Notes: generated by a model from the sequence alone, not told the origin. A stretch of 64,000 bases of DNA from Marifrigoribacter sp047730175 (GCF_047730175.1 NZ_CP159833.1:682001-746000); one strand, 5' to 3'; positions 51,998 to 61,712 are shown, counted from the first letter of the stretch. Translations and numbers: made by a program.

Positions 51998-54244
51998 ATG
52001 CGACAAATAGTACATAATTACATATCAATTCTACTAGTATCTCTATGTTTTTCATCGACGTATACTTCTTATAGTCAAGATGTTAAAAAAGATACTATTG
52101 CATTAATTAAAGAATATCAAATTAATTCCAAGAATGCTATTACAGTACAAGATTTTGAAACTGCAATGATAAACTTGAATAAGGCTAGTAAGTTAGTTGC
52201 AAATTCAAAAAATAATTCATTAAAAACAACTATTTATCTTGATATAGCTGAGTTACAATTCAGTTTGCATAATTATGACAAAGCTGCTTCTGAAACTATA
52301 AATGCAATTAGTCTTATAAAAGACTTAAAAAACGATAAACTACTTGCTGAATCATATCTGCTCTATGGTTCAATTTTAACACATAAAAATGATTTTAAAA
52401 AAGCGGAACAATATTTAAAAGAAGCTGATGATATATTCACAAATTTAAATGATGAAAAAAATCTTGCTAAGAATGTGTTAGCTTTTGGAATTCTTGAATT
52501 TAAAAAAGGGAATACCAAGGAGGCTATTAATTATTTTGAAGCCTCAAAGTCTTTGCTTATTAACTATCAACTCCCTTACCAATTAGCTTTATGTTCATTG
52601 TTAAAATCTGAAGCCCTTTTAAATTTAGAAGATTCAGGTATTAACTCTTTAAATTTTGAAAATGCTAAAGTTGAATTAGTTAACGCAGTAACAATTATTA
52701 AATTCAACAATTTCACTGAATTAGATATTGAAAGTTATAAAATATCTTCTCAAGTTGCCCTAAGAGAAAATCAAAATAAGGCTGCAGAAAGTCTTTTAAG
52801 TTTATATTCTAAGAAGAAGGATTCTATATACCACATCTATTTAAGTATTATATCTAGAAGTTTTGAAGATGATTCGAATGTTGGTGATTATATTGAAATT
52901 ATTGCAAATCAACAAGATGATATAGATAAAAAACAAAAATCGATAGACTTAGGAAAAACGACTACTGGGTTAAGTATAGCTTTAATAATCATTTTATCCT
53001 TACTTGCACTTTCGTTATTTAAAAACAATAACCTTCGTGCAAAGGCAAATGATTTATTAAAAGATCGAACTGTAGAACTTACCCTTTCGAAAGAAAAAGC
53101 AGAAAGAGCATCATTGGCAAAGGCCCAGTTTCTTTCTACTATTACACATGAGTTAAGAACCCCTTTATATGCTGTAACTGGTCTTACTCATTTACTTCTA
53201 GAAGAAGATCCAAAACCTGATCAAAAGGAACATCTAAATTCTTTAAAATTCTCTGGCGAATATTTGCTATCATTAATTAACAATATATTAGATTTAAACA
53301 AACTCGAAGCCAATAAAGTTGAAGTTGAAAAAACTGGCTTTAGCTTAAAAAAACGTATTAATGATGTATTGGTAGCGCTAAAAAGAACAGCAGAAGACAG
53401 GAAAAATACATTAAAATTAGAATACGATGATGATATTCCTGAAAAGCTAGTAGGTGATCCATTAAAACTTTCACAAGTCCTTATTAATCTAATAGGTAAT
53501 TCTGTAAAGTTTACCCAAAATGGAGCAGTAACTGTTCGAATACAAAAATTGGAACAAAGCAATAATAAGGTAAAACTTCGTATTGAAATTGAAGACGATG
53601 GTGTAGGAATTTCTAAGAAAAAGCAAAAAAGTATATTTGAGACCTTCTCACAAGGTTCACTTCAAATAAACAGAAAATTTGGTGGTTCTGGCTTAGGTCT
53701 TTCCATAGTGAAAAACCTATTAGAGTTAATGAATAGTAAAATCTATTTAGAAAGTCAATTAGGCCAAGGATCTAAATTTTGGTTTGATATAGGCTTTGAT
53801 GTTTCAGAAGTTCAAGACGATGATAATAACACTATCTATAACATTGATTATACTGCTCTTGAAAATGCCTCAATACTCGTGGTAGAAGACAATAAAATTA
53901 ACCAAATGATCACCAAGAAAATTCTTGAAAAAAACAAGATGGTTTGTCAAGTTGCAGACAATGGAATGGACGCAATCAAATTGGTAAAAGAAAATAACTT
54001 TGAAGTTATCTTAATGGATATTCACATGCCAGGAATAAGTGGTGTTGAAGCAACTGAAAGAATTAGAGAGTTTAATAAACAGATCCCTATTCTTGCTTTA
54101 ACAGCAGTTACAATAGATGAAAATTTAGATGATTTTTACAAAGCTGGTTTTAATGAAATTATACCAAAACCTTTTAAACCTGAAGATTTCTTCGAAAAGA
54201 TTTACCGTACATTAAAAGCTAGTAAACTTCCTGTCAATGGTTAA
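51998..54244 (+). CDS. hybrid sensor histidine kinase with TPR sensor and receiver
   Basis: A 748-residue membrane protein: signal/hydrophobic segment 8-26, periplasmic tetratricopeptide repeats about 35-290, membrane helix 322-341, coiled linker, HisKA with phosphorylated His384 (THELRTP), HATPase with N box NLIGNSVKF near 497, G1 DDGVGIS near 533 and G2 GGSGLGLSIV near 562, then a receiver at 625-742 with Asp674 (MDIHMPG). All catalytic residues look intact. The signal is unknown. The final output would be a separate phosphotransfer partner. Its stop overlaps lpxK by 4 bp. Confidence 0.93.
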   Translation: MRQIVHNYISILLVSLCFSSTYTSYSQDVKKDTIALIKEYQINSKNAITVQDFETAMINLNKASKLVANSKNNSLKTTIYLDIAELQFSLHNYDKAASETINAISLIKDLKNDKLLAESYLLYGSILTHKNDFKKAEQYLKEADDIFTNLNDEKNLAKNVLAFGILEFKKGNTKEAINYFEASKSLLINYQLPYQLALCSLLKSEALLNLEDSGINSLNFENAKVELVNAVTIIKFNNFTELDIESYKISSQVALRENQNKAAESLLSLYSKKKDSIYHIYLSIISRSFEDDSNVGDYIEIIANQQDDIDKKQKSIDLGKTTTGLSIALIIILSLLALSLFKNNNLRAKANDLLKDRTVELTLSKEKAERASLAKAQFLSTITHELRTPLYAVTGLTHLLLEEDPKPDQKEHLNSLKFSGEYLLSLINNILDLNKLEANKVEVEKTGFSLKKRINDVLVALKRTAEDRKNTLKLEYDDDIPEKLVGDPLKLSQVLINLIGNSVKFTQNGAVTVRIQKLEQSNNKVKLRIEIEDDGVGISKKKQKSIFETFSQGSLQINRKFGGSGLGLSIVKNLLELMNSKIYLESQLGQGSKFWFDIGFDVSEVQDDDNNTIYNIDYTALENASILVVEDNKINQMITKKILEKNKMVCQVADNGMDAIKLVKENNFEVILMDIHMPGISGVEATERIREFNKQIPILALTAVTIDENLDDFYKAGFNEIIPKPFKPEDFFEKIYRTLKASKLPVNG

Positions 54245-55242
54245 TTTTTTATGCTTTTTAATATCCCATTTTTAAAAAACTCTTCTTGTTCATTTAATAG
54301 TACAGTTGTAATAGGCAAATAATAAATAGCGAACTTTTTCAACTTAGGCTGTAGTCTAACAAAATCTTTCTCCGTAGTTAAAATAAGTTCTTTTTCCTTC
54401 AATTCATTAATATCTTCTTTTGTAAAATGATGATGGTCTGCATACTTCTTATGCTCATATTGGAAAGAATTCTTATTAAGAAAATCAATTAAAGGTTGAG
54501 GATTTGCTATCCCTGTAACCAAGGTGAAAAATTTATCTTTTAAAAATGAAATTGGATTGGTTTCAGTAACACCATATATAGATTCATCGTATCCAATTTT
54601 AGAAAAATAGATGCGTTGATGTGGTTTTAGTTTTAAATTAAACTGAATTTCTTGTAATTTTGAATACGCTACTTTTTCCGGACATTTTGTTACAACAATA
54701 AAGTCGGCTCTATTGGCTCCTTTTTTATATTCTCGTAAATTTCCAGTAGGAAGCATATAGTCATTTATATAAAGGTCATCAAAAGTTGTCAATAATATAT
54801 TGGTTGAAGGGTTAACTCTTCTATGTTGAAAGGCATCGTCTAATAAAATAACTTCAGCATTTCTTTGTAACTTTTCAATCCCAGTTCTTCGATCCGCGCA
54901 TACAGCTACAGTACAATTTGGAAAATTCTGCTTAAATTGAAGTGGTTCATCGCCAACTTCTTCTGCTGTGCTAGAAAAAAGAACCTCTTTATAGCCTTTT
55001 GTTTTTCTTTTATAACCACGACTTAAAACAGCAACTTGATATTCTTTTTGTAAAAAGTCTATCAAAAATTCGATCATAGGAGATTTACCTGTACCTCCTG
55101 TAGACAGGTTACCTACACAAATAATAGGAATATTATACGATCTACTTTCCTTCCAACCTTTATCATACATTATATTACGAATAGCAGTAATCCATCCATA
55201 TAATATGGAAAAAGGAAAGAGGATTTTTCGAAGAATTTTCAT
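54241..55242 (-). CDS. lpxK: tetraacyldisaccharide 4'-kinase
   Basis: A 333-residue kinase that phosphorylates the 4' position of the lipid A precursor. The P-loop reads GNLSTGGTGKSP near residues 43-54, preceded by a membrane-associated N-terminal helix. Further landmarks: VAVLSRGYKRKTKG near 72, DEPLQ near 98 and ILLDDAFQHRR near 130. Inner membrane location. A single gene on minus between the hybrid kinase and the divergent Nif3-like gene. Bacteroidota make lipid A, so presence is expected. Confidence 0.95.
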   Translation of the reverse strand: MKILRKILFPFSILYGWITAIRNIMYDKGWKESRSYNIPIICVGNLSTGGTGKSPMIEFLIDFLQKEYQVAVLSRGYKRKTKGYKEVLFSSTAEEVGDEPLQFKQNFPNCTVAVCADRRTGIEKLQRNAEVILLDDAFQHRRVNPSTNILLTTFDDLYINDYMLPTGNLREYKKGANRADFIVVTKCPEKVAYSKLQEIQFNLKLKPHQRIYFSKIGYDESIYGVTETNPISFLKDKFFTLVTGIANPQPLIDFLNKNSFQYEHKKYADHHHFTKEDINELKEKELILTTEKDFVRLQPKLKKFAIYYLPITTVLLNEQEEFFKNGILKSIKN

Positions 55243-55285
55243 ATAACGAAAATATACTTTTTATCTTTACCGTAAAATCGAAATT

Positions 55286-56380
55286 ATGAAGATTTATGAG
55301 CTTATCAACATTTTAGAAGAATTGTCCCCTCTTGCTTATAGTGAAGATTTTGATAATACGGGTCTTTTAGTAGGTAATAAGGACAATAATGTTTCAGGTG
55401 TTCTTGTAACATTAGACACTCTTGAAAGTGTAGTTGATGAAGCAATTACCATGAAATGTAATCTCATCGTCAGTTTTCATCCTATCGTTTTTTCAGGTTT
55501 AAAAAAGATAACCGGTAAAAATTATGTAGAACGTGTTCTTTTAAAAGCTATAAAAAACGATATCGCTATTTTTTCAATGCACACAGCACTTGATAATTCA
55601 TGGAACGGTGTAAATGCTATGATTTGTGAAAAATTAGGACTACAAAACAGAGAAATCCTTATTCCAAAAAACAATACCATTTTAAAACTCAATACCTACG
55701 TACCGCTTTCAAATGTAAATCATGTACGTGAAGCTCTGTATAAAGTCGGAGCTGGAAATATAGGGAACTATTCTAAATGTAGTTTTACTATTGAAGGAAC
55801 AGGCAGTTATATGGGCAATGAAGAATCAAAGCCAACTCTTGGTGAAAAGGGTGAACTTCATCATGAAAAAGAAGTTCAAATTGGAGTAACATTTCAAAAA
55901 CATAACAAGGACGCTATTTTAAAAGCTTTATTTAAATCGCACCCCTACGAAGAAGTAGCCTATGAAGTAACTTCTTTAGAAAATGTCAATCAGCATCTAG
56001 GTATGGGAATGATTGGAATCCTTGAAAAGCCACAAGACGATGTTTTATTTTTAAAATTCTTAAAAAAGACAATGAAAACAGAATGTATTCGTCATACCAA
56101 ACTTTTAAACAAACCAATTAAGAAAGTTGCAGTATTAGGTGGAAGTGGAAGTTTTGCCATTGAAGCAGCGAAAAGGGCTGGTGCTGATATATTTATAAGT
56201 GCTGATTTAAAATATCATGACTTTTTTAAAGCTGAAAATGAACTAATTTTAGCAGATATTGGACATTTTGAGAGTGAACAGTTCACAAAAGAGCTTTTAG
56301 CATCCTTCCTTAACAAAAAAATTAGTAATTTTGCAATCGTTTTATCACAAATAAACACCAATCCTATTATCTATTATTAG
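55286..56380 (+). CDS. Nif3-like dinuclear metal centre protein
   Basis: A 364-residue protein of the NIF3/DUF34 family, which forms hexameric rings with a dinuclear metal site. N-terminal metal ligands lie in SFHPIVFSG near 64 and MHTALDN near 97. The middle part (about 125-235) is the PII-like insertion seen in long members. The C-terminal ligands lie in DIGHFESEQ near 330. The biochemical role is unsettled (GTP cyclohydrolase I type 2 annotations are traditional). It is followed 3 bp later by the coiled-coil protein gene, a pairing I recall from many Bacteroidota. Confidence 0.92.
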   Translation: MKIYELINILEELSPLAYSEDFDNTGLLVGNKDNNVSGVLVTLDTLESVVDEAITMKCNLIVSFHPIVFSGLKKITGKNYVERVLLKAIKNDIAIFSMHTALDNSWNGVNAMICEKLGLQNREILIPKNNTILKLNTYVPLSNVNHVREALYKVGAGNIGNYSKCSFTIEGTGSYMGNEESKPTLGEKGELHHEKEVQIGVTFQKHNKDAILKALFKSHPYEEVAYEVTSLENVNQHLGMGMIGILEKPQDDVLFLKFLKKTMKTECIRHTKLLNKPIKKVAVLGGSGSFAIEAAKRAGADIFISADLKYHDFFKAENELILADIGHFESEQFTKELLASFLNKKISNFAIVLSQINTNPIIYY

Positions 56381-56383
56381 AGC

Positions 56384-57163
56384 ATGGCAAAAAAAACTGA
56401 AACAACTGTAGAAGAGAAGTTAAGAGCATTGTATGATTTACAATTAATCGACTCACGAATTGATGAAATTAGAAGTGTTCGTGGAGAGCTTCCATTAGAA
56501 GTAGAAGATTTAGAAGATGAAGTTGTTGGAATGAACACTCGTCTTGAAAAACTTACTGATGGTCTTGAAGTGATCGAAAATGATATCACTAACAAGAAAA
56601 ATCAGATTGAGGAATCTAAAACTCTTATCAAAAAATACACGAAGCAACAAGACAATGTTCGTAATAATCGCGAGTATAATTCTTTAAGCAAAGAAATTGA
56701 ATTTCAAGAATTAGAGATTCAATTAAATGAAAAGCACATTAAAGAATTTAAAGCTAGTATCGAACAAAAGAAAGAAGTTGTAAATGAAACTAAAGAACGT
56801 TTAAAAGGACGTGAAGATCATTTAAAGCATAAGCGTAGTGAGCTAGATGAAATTTTATCTGAAACAGAAAAAGAAGAAGAGGCTTTATTTAAAAAATCTG
56901 AATCTTTTGAAAAGAAAATAGAAGAGCGTCTTATTAGTGCTTATAAACGTATACGCACTAATGTAAAAAATGGCCTTGCAGTAGTACCTGTTGAACGTGG
57001 TGCTTCTGGTGGTTCTTTCTTTATCATTCCTCCACAAATTCAAGTTGAAATAGCGAATCGTAAAAAAATTATTACTGATGAGCATAGTGGTCGAATTTTA
57101 ATAGATTTAGAACTAGCTAATGAAGAAAAAGAAAAAATGGAAAAATTATTTAAAAAATTATAA
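56384..57163 (+). CDS. coiled-coil protein with a cysteine-less zinc-ribbon-like C-terminus
   Basis: A 259-residue protein: a long coiled coil (about 10-180, heptads rich in Glu/Lys/Leu) and a C-terminal domain homologous to the C4-type zinc ribbon of this family (ERGASGGSFFIIPPQ, KIITDEHSGRILI). All four zinc-ligand positions lack Cys and read Ser208, Ser211, Asp232 and Ser235. The fold must therefore be stable without zinc or bind something else. The family is widespread and uncharacterised; it has been suggested to bind nucleic acid because of the ribbon. It follows the Nif3-like gene by 3 bp and is ended by a strong terminator. Confidence 0.88.
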   Translation: MAKKTETTVEEKLRALYDLQLIDSRIDEIRSVRGELPLEVEDLEDEVVGMNTRLEKLTDGLEVIENDITNKKNQIEESKTLIKKYTKQQDNVRNNREYNSLSKEIEFQELEIQLNEKHIKEFKASIEQKKEVVNETKERLKGREDHLKHKRSELDEILSETEKEEEALFKKSESFEKKIEERLISAYKRIRTNVKNGLAVVPVERGASGGSFFIIPPQIQVEIANRKKIITDEHSGRILIDLELANEEKEKMEKLFKKL

Positions 57164-57182
57164 TTTCATTTTAACCTCATAT

Positions 57183-57217
57183 AAAAAGCCTTTACAATTT
57201 GTAAAGGCTTTTTTTTT
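57183..57217 (+). terminator. rho-independent terminator
   Basis: AGCCTTTAC (57187-57195) pairs with GTAAAGGCT (57201-57209); A4 precedes and T9 or so follows. It closes the Nif3-like/coiled-coil unit. Confidence 0.9.
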
Positions 57218-57273
57218 ATATCTTTCAGAAAGGAATAAATAAGATTGTCGACTTATTTAAAAAAGTAAATAAT

Positions 57274-57957
57274 ATGAAAAAATATTCAACCCTTCTATTT
57301 ATAGCCTCTCTCTTTTTAATTCAAAGTGCTTGTCACTCTTCCAATAAAAAAAACAAAGAACTAGAAGCTAAAGCGCAACAAGAACAAACACCAATCGTGG
57401 TTGATATTCAAGATGGACATGAGCGTGCTTATTTTGCTAGTGGATGTTTTTGGTGTGTAGAAGCAGTTTATGAGAGTATTAAAGGAGTAAAAGAATCTAT
57501 ATCAGGTTATAGTGGCGGACATACTGATAATCCAACTTATAAACTTAGCAATACAGGGAGTACAGGACATGCAGAAGCGGTCGAAATTATTTATGACCCT
57601 TTAATTATTAGTTTTAGTCAATTGGTTGATGTTTATTTTGGTTCGCAAAACATTACACAAGTGAATGGTCAGGGTCCCGATAATGGTTCTCAATACCGCT
57701 CCATTATTTTTTATCAGAATAAAGAACAAAAGAAAATCATTAGAGACAAAATAAAAGCACTAGAAACAATCTATGGCAAAGGGAAAGTAGCTGCACAAGT
57801 TTTACCTTTTCAAAAATTTTGGCTCGGGGAAGACTATCATCAAGATTATGAAAGACTGCATCCTAACCAACCTTATATTCAACGAATATCAATTCCAAGA
57901 TTGAATCGCTTTAAAAATAAATTTCCTGAATTATTGAAAGAAAATTTAAAACATTAA
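57274..57957 (+). CDS. msrA: peptide-methionine (S)-S-oxide reductase, predicted lipoprotein
   Basis: A 227-residue enzyme that reduces methionine-S-sulfoxide in proteins. Catalytic motif GCFWCVE with Cys58; substrate-pocket motifs YSGGHTDNPTY near 80 and GHAEAVEI near 98; FWLGEDYHQDY near 188. The N-terminus is a lipoprotein signal (SLFLIQSAC, Cys20), so the enzyme should be anchored in the envelope, not cytoplasmic like E. coli MsrA. The resolving Cys near the C-terminus of many MsrA is absent here. No MsrB is adjacent. Its stop overlaps the convergent methyltransferase by 4 bp. Confidence 0.92.
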   Translation: MKKYSTLLFIASLFLIQSACHSSNKKNKELEAKAQQEQTPIVVDIQDGHERAYFASGCFWCVEAVYESIKGVKESISGYSGGHTDNPTYKLSNTGSTGHAEAVEIIYDPLIISFSQLVDVYFGSQNITQVNGQGPDNGSQYRSIIFYQNKEQKKIIRDKIKALETIYGKGKVAAQVLPFQKFWLGEDYHQDYERLHPNQPYIQRISIPRLNRFKNKFPELLKENLKH

Positions 57958-58760
57958 GTTTTACTTTTAGTCGCTTTCACTTCAAAAAGTAAAGGGTACA
58001 GTTTTGATGGCAATTCATAATACCCATCTAATCTTTTTTCTAAATCTGGAAAAATATTATACGGAGAAGCATCATATTCATTTAGATATTCAATATGCAA
58101 CCCTTCATTGACAAGAACATTAATAATCTCTCCTAAACTATGATTCCAACCAAATTCTTTAGATATCATATCTGAATCTGGATCGGCATACGTTCCCGCA
58201 TATTCTTCAAAAACAACTTCTTTTTGATGATACCCGTATCTCATCTTAGGTGGGTTTTCTGCATAGTCAAACATCCAAACAATGGGATGAAATTCAACAA
58301 TATAAAAAGTTCCCCCAGGCTTTAATCGTTCAGCAATCATTTTAGCCCAAGGCTGCAATTCGGGCAACCACCCAATAGTTCCGTAACTTGCAAATACAAC
58401 ATCAAATTGTTCTGTAACATGCTTTGAAGTATCTAATACATTGCAGCAAACAAAGGTTGCATCAAGTTTTAATTCTTCCTTAAGCTCTTTTGCTAATTTA
58501 ATTCCTTCTTCTGAAATATCTACACCTGTACATTTTGCTCCCATCCTACTCCAACTCAATGTATCTTGACCAAAATGACACTGTAAATGCAGTAATGACT
58601 TTCCTTTAACATCTCCTAAAGCATTTAACTCATAGGAATGTAAAGAAGAATCCCCTTTTTTAAAATATTCCATATTATAAAATTCGCTTGCTGCATGAAC
58701 GGCTACTTTTTTATTCCAAGTTTCTTTATTGGTATTATATTCATTCTGAAATCCCATCAA
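57954..58760 (-). CDS. class I SAM-dependent methyltransferase
   Basis: A 268-residue protein with a Rossmann-type methyltransferase core: motif I LLHLQCHFGQDTLSW near residues 56-70, GVDISEEGIKLAKEL near 79, DVVFASYGTIGWLP near 120 and RLKPGGTFYIVEFHP near 147. It resembles the family of small-molecule methyltransferases in Bacteroidota annotated only by fold. The acceptor is unknown. Single gene; shares TTAA stop with msrA. Confidence 0.88.
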   Translation of the reverse strand: MMGFQNEYNTNKETWNKKVAVHAASEFYNMEYFKKGDSSLHSYELNALGDVKGKSLLHLQCHFGQDTLSWSRMGAKCTGVDISEEGIKLAKELKEELKLDATFVCCNVLDTSKHVTEQFDVVFASYGTIGWLPELQPWAKMIAERLKPGGTFYIVEFHPIVWMFDYAENPPKMRYGYHQKEVVFEEYAGTYADPDSDMISKEFGWNHSLGEIINVLVNEGLHIEYLNEYDASPYNIFPDLEKRLDGYYELPSKLYPLLFEVKATKSKT

Positions 58761-58908
58761 TTAAATTTTTAATAAATATAAATCAAATCATAAACCTATA
58801 GTTAAAAAAATAGATTGTTTATTTTTACTGAAACTATTTTCAAAGACAGAATTAGTGACATCTTGAATTAAAACAAGCTCTTATAAAATATATCGATTAA
58901 ATTATTCT

Positions 58909-58916
58909 TATTTTTG
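58909..58916 (+). promoter_or_regulatory. kynU promoter -7 box
   Basis: TATTTTTG matches TAnnTTTG exactly, 26 bp before the kynU ATG. Confidence 0.5.
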
Positions 58917-58942
58917 TTTGAAGTCAAAAACTATCTTATTAC

Positions 58943-60211
58943 ATGTATATAAATTCATTAGCATTCGCACAAAGTCAAGACCAACAAGACCCGCTTCATT
59001 CATTTAGAAATGAATTTCTTTTTCCAACAGATGAACAAGGCCAAAAACTAATTTATCTATGCGGAAATTCATTAGGGTTGCAACCTAAAAAAACTTCAGA
59101 ATATATTCAGCAAGAATTAAACGACTGGTCAAAATATGGTGTAGAAGGACATACTGATGCAAAAAATCCATGGCTACCTTACCATGAATTCTTAACAAAC
59201 AGTATGGCTAAAATTGTGGGTGCAAAACCAAGTGAAGTTGTTATTATGAACAGCCTTACAGCGAACCTTCACTTTATGATGGTTTCTTTCTATCAACCTA
59301 CAAAGACTAAATATAAAATTATAATTGAAAGTGATGCATTTCCATCCGATAAATATGCTGTTGAAAGTCAGTTAAAGTTTCATGGCTTTGACCCTAAAGA
59401 AGGATTGATTTTATGGAAACCAAGAGAAGGTGAAGATTTATGTCGATTTGAAGATCTTGAAGAAATTATGAAAAACCAAGGTGATGAAATCGCTTTATTA
59501 ATGATTGGAAGCACTAATTATTATAGCGGACAATCATTTCCTTTAAAAAAAATAACAAAATTAGGGCATCAATACGGAGCTATTGTTGGCTTCGATTTAG
59601 CACACGGTGCTGGTAACATACAACCCAATTTACATGATATAAATGCAGATTTTGCCGTTTGGTGTACCTATAAATATTTAAATAGTGGCCCCGGAAGTTT
59701 AGGTGGATGTTTTGTTCATGAGCGACATGAAAACAATTCAGAATTAAAACGATTTACAGGTTGGTGGGGACACAATAAACAAACCCGATTTAATATGCGT
59801 CATGATTTTGATGCATTAGTTGGCGCTGAAGGATGGCAACTTAGTAATCCTTCCATCTTATCTATGGCTGCTATAAGGGCATCATTAGATGTTTTTGAAG
59901 AAGCTGGATTTGATAATATTCGGAAGAAAGCTGTAAAATTAACTGGATATCTTGAGTTTCTAATCAACGATTTAAAAAATCCACTAATTAATATTATCAC
60001 GCCAAGTAATCCTGAAGAAAGAGGTTGTCAATTATCGATACAAGTGAAAAGTGCAGATAAAAACTTACACACACAACTTACCAAAGCAGGTGTCATAAGT
60101 GATTGGAGAGAGCCAGATGTTATACGAATCGCTCCTGCTCCTTTGTATAATAGTTTTGAAGATGTATTCCATTTTGTTGTAAAACTAAAAATTGTATTAA
60201 AAAACGGATAA
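58943..60211 (+). CDS. kynU: kynureninase
   Basis: A 422-residue PLP enzyme that cleaves kynurenine or 3-hydroxykynurenine to (hydroxy)anthranilate and alanine. Landmarks: YLCGNSLGLQPKKTSEYI near 31, MNSLTANLHFMMVSFYQPT near 94, DAFPSDKYAVESQL near 131, GFDLAHGAGNIQPNLHD near 213, the PLP-Lys segment WCTYKYLNSGPG near 234 and ERGCQLSIQV near 355. First gene of a tryptophan/kynurenine degradation cluster with kmo downstream across a GC-rich palindromic repeat. Confidence 0.95.
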   Translation: MYINSLAFAQSQDQQDPLHSFRNEFLFPTDEQGQKLIYLCGNSLGLQPKKTSEYIQQELNDWSKYGVEGHTDAKNPWLPYHEFLTNSMAKIVGAKPSEVVIMNSLTANLHFMMVSFYQPTKTKYKIIIESDAFPSDKYAVESQLKFHGFDPKEGLILWKPREGEDLCRFEDLEEIMKNQGDEIALLMIGSTNYYSGQSFPLKKITKLGHQYGAIVGFDLAHGAGNIQPNLHDINADFAVWCTYKYLNSGPGSLGGCFVHERHENNSELKRFTGWWGHNKQTRFNMRHDFDALVGAEGWQLSNPSILSMAAIRASLDVFEEAGFDNIRKKAVKLTGYLEFLINDLKNPLINIITPSNPEERGCQLSIQVKSADKNLHTQLTKAGVISDWREPDVIRIAPAPLYNSFEDVFHFVVKLKIVLKNG

Positions 60212-60213
60212 AT

Positions 60214-60269
60214 GTCTCCTCGAGCGCAGTCGAGAGGTTTTAAAAGGTCTCGACTGCGCTCGACCTGAC
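60214..60269. repeat. GC-rich palindromic repeat, copy 1 (between kynU and kmo)
   Basis: A perfect 16-bp inverted repeat (60220-60235 with 60248-60263; arm TCGAGCGCAGTCGAGA) with a 12-nt loop and outer GTC/GAC ends. It is GC-rich in an AT-rich setting. The related copy is at 61713-61769. The GTCGAGCGCAGTCGAG-type palindrome recurs in other flavobacterial genomes as a REP-like element, to my recollection; no transposase is nearby. Confidence 0.85.
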
Positions 60270-60286
60270 AAATTATATTAACAAAT

Positions 60287-61705
60287 ATGAATCAAAAACA
60301 GAATATACTTATTATCGGCGCTGGACTTTGCGGTAGCCTTCTAGCATTACGTCTAGGACAACGAGGTCATCAAGTAACATTAATAGAAAAAAGACCCGAT
60401 TTAAGAAAAATGGAACTAGATGCTGGACGTTCCATCAACCTTTCATTATCAGCCAGAGGATTAAAAGCCATGAAAATGGTTGGCTTAAGCAATGAAGTGA
60501 ACGAGTTATGTCTTCCCATGGTTGGTAGAATGATACATGACAAAGAAGGAAATTCATTTATGAGTCCTTATAGTGGAAGAGGTAACGAATCTATTAACTC
60601 TATTTCTCGTCCTGGCCTTAATATGATTTTATTGAATGCTACTGAAAAATTACCAAATGTAACTTTGATTTTTAATCAAGCTTGTACTAAAGTTGATTTA
60701 AAAAATGCTTCTGTTAACTTTAAAGCCTATGAAACTGGAGAAGAAACAAACATTCAAGCAGATGTAATTTTTGGGACTGATGGATCTGGATCTGCAGTAA
60801 GAAACAGTATGTATCAAGACCGCAACTTTTTATTTAGTTTTTCTATCGATTGGCTTAGCCATGGTTATAAAGAATTAACTATTCCACCCTCCGAAAATGG
60901 AGGGTTTAGAACAGCCAATAATGCGCTACATATTTGGCCGAGAGGAAAAGATATGTTAATTGCACTTCCTAATTTAGATGGAAGTTTTACAGTCACATTA
61001 TTTTTACCTTATGAAGATAATGGCTACTGTTTTGAATCGCTCACAACACCAGAAAAAGTAAATGAATATTTTAATGCAGAGTTTCCAGATGCAGTTGCCT
61101 TAATGCCCAATTTAGCGGAAGAGTTTTTCGAAAATCCAACAGGGTTTTTAGGAACCGTTAAATGTTCTCCTTGGAGCACCTATGGAAGCACCTTACTCAT
61201 GGGAGATGCAGCGCATGCCATTGTTCCTTTCTACGGACAAGGAATGAATGCTTCATTTGAAGACGTGGTTGTTTTTGATGAAGTTTTAGCGCAGTTTGAA
61301 GAAGATTTATCTAAGGGTAATACCTCATGGAAACATATTTTCAAAGCATACGAGAACATTCGCAAAAAAGATGCAGATGCAATCGCTGATCTGGCTATAG
61401 ATAATTTCCATGAAATGAAAGAACACACAGCAAATCCTTTATTTCAGCAAAAAAGGAAACTTGAAGTTGCTTTCGAAGAAAATTTTCCTTCAGAATATAG
61501 TTCAAAGTATTCGTTAGTAACTTTTAATGAAAACATACCCTATTCCGAAGCAATGAAAAAAGGAAGAGCGCAAGATAAAGCCATTCTTAATTTATTAGAT
61601 GACGGAAAGTTAAATGACACAATGACTTTAAAAGAAAAACTTGATTTGGTTCAACAAGAAACCAAGGAGGTTTTACATGACGACGCAGTAGTTAAAAATT
61701 TATAA
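60287..61705 (+). CDS. kmo: kynurenine 3-monooxygenase
   Basis: A 472-residue FAD-dependent aromatic hydroxylase that converts kynurenine to 3-hydroxykynurenine with NADPH and O2. FAD motifs: IIGAGLCGSLLALRLGQRG near residues 9-27, VIFGTDGSGSAVRN near 161 and LMGDAAHAIVPFYGQGMNASFED near 304-326. Family residues such as AGRSINLSLSARG near 46 (Kmo-specific) support the assignment over generic monooxygenases. Membrane helices at the C-terminus of eukaryotic Kmo are absent. It is bracketed by two palindromic repeats but lies in the same orientation as the cluster. Confidence 0.93.
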   Translation: MNQKQNILIIGAGLCGSLLALRLGQRGHQVTLIEKRPDLRKMELDAGRSINLSLSARGLKAMKMVGLSNEVNELCLPMVGRMIHDKEGNSFMSPYSGRGNESINSISRPGLNMILLNATEKLPNVTLIFNQACTKVDLKNASVNFKAYETGEETNIQADVIFGTDGSGSAVRNSMYQDRNFLFSFSIDWLSHGYKELTIPPSENGGFRTANNALHIWPRGKDMLIALPNLDGSFTVTLFLPYEDNGYCFESLTTPEKVNEYFNAEFPDAVALMPNLAEEFFENPTGFLGTVKCSPWSTYGSTLLMGDAAHAIVPFYGQGMNASFEDVVVFDEVLAQFEEDLSKGNTSWKHIFKAYENIRKKDADAIADLAIDNFHEMKEHTANPLFQQKRKLEVAFEENFPSEYSSKYSLVTFNENIPYSEAMKKGRAQDKAILNLLDDGKLNDTMTLKEKLDLVQQETKEVLHDDAVVKNL

Positions 61706-61712
61706 AATGAAT

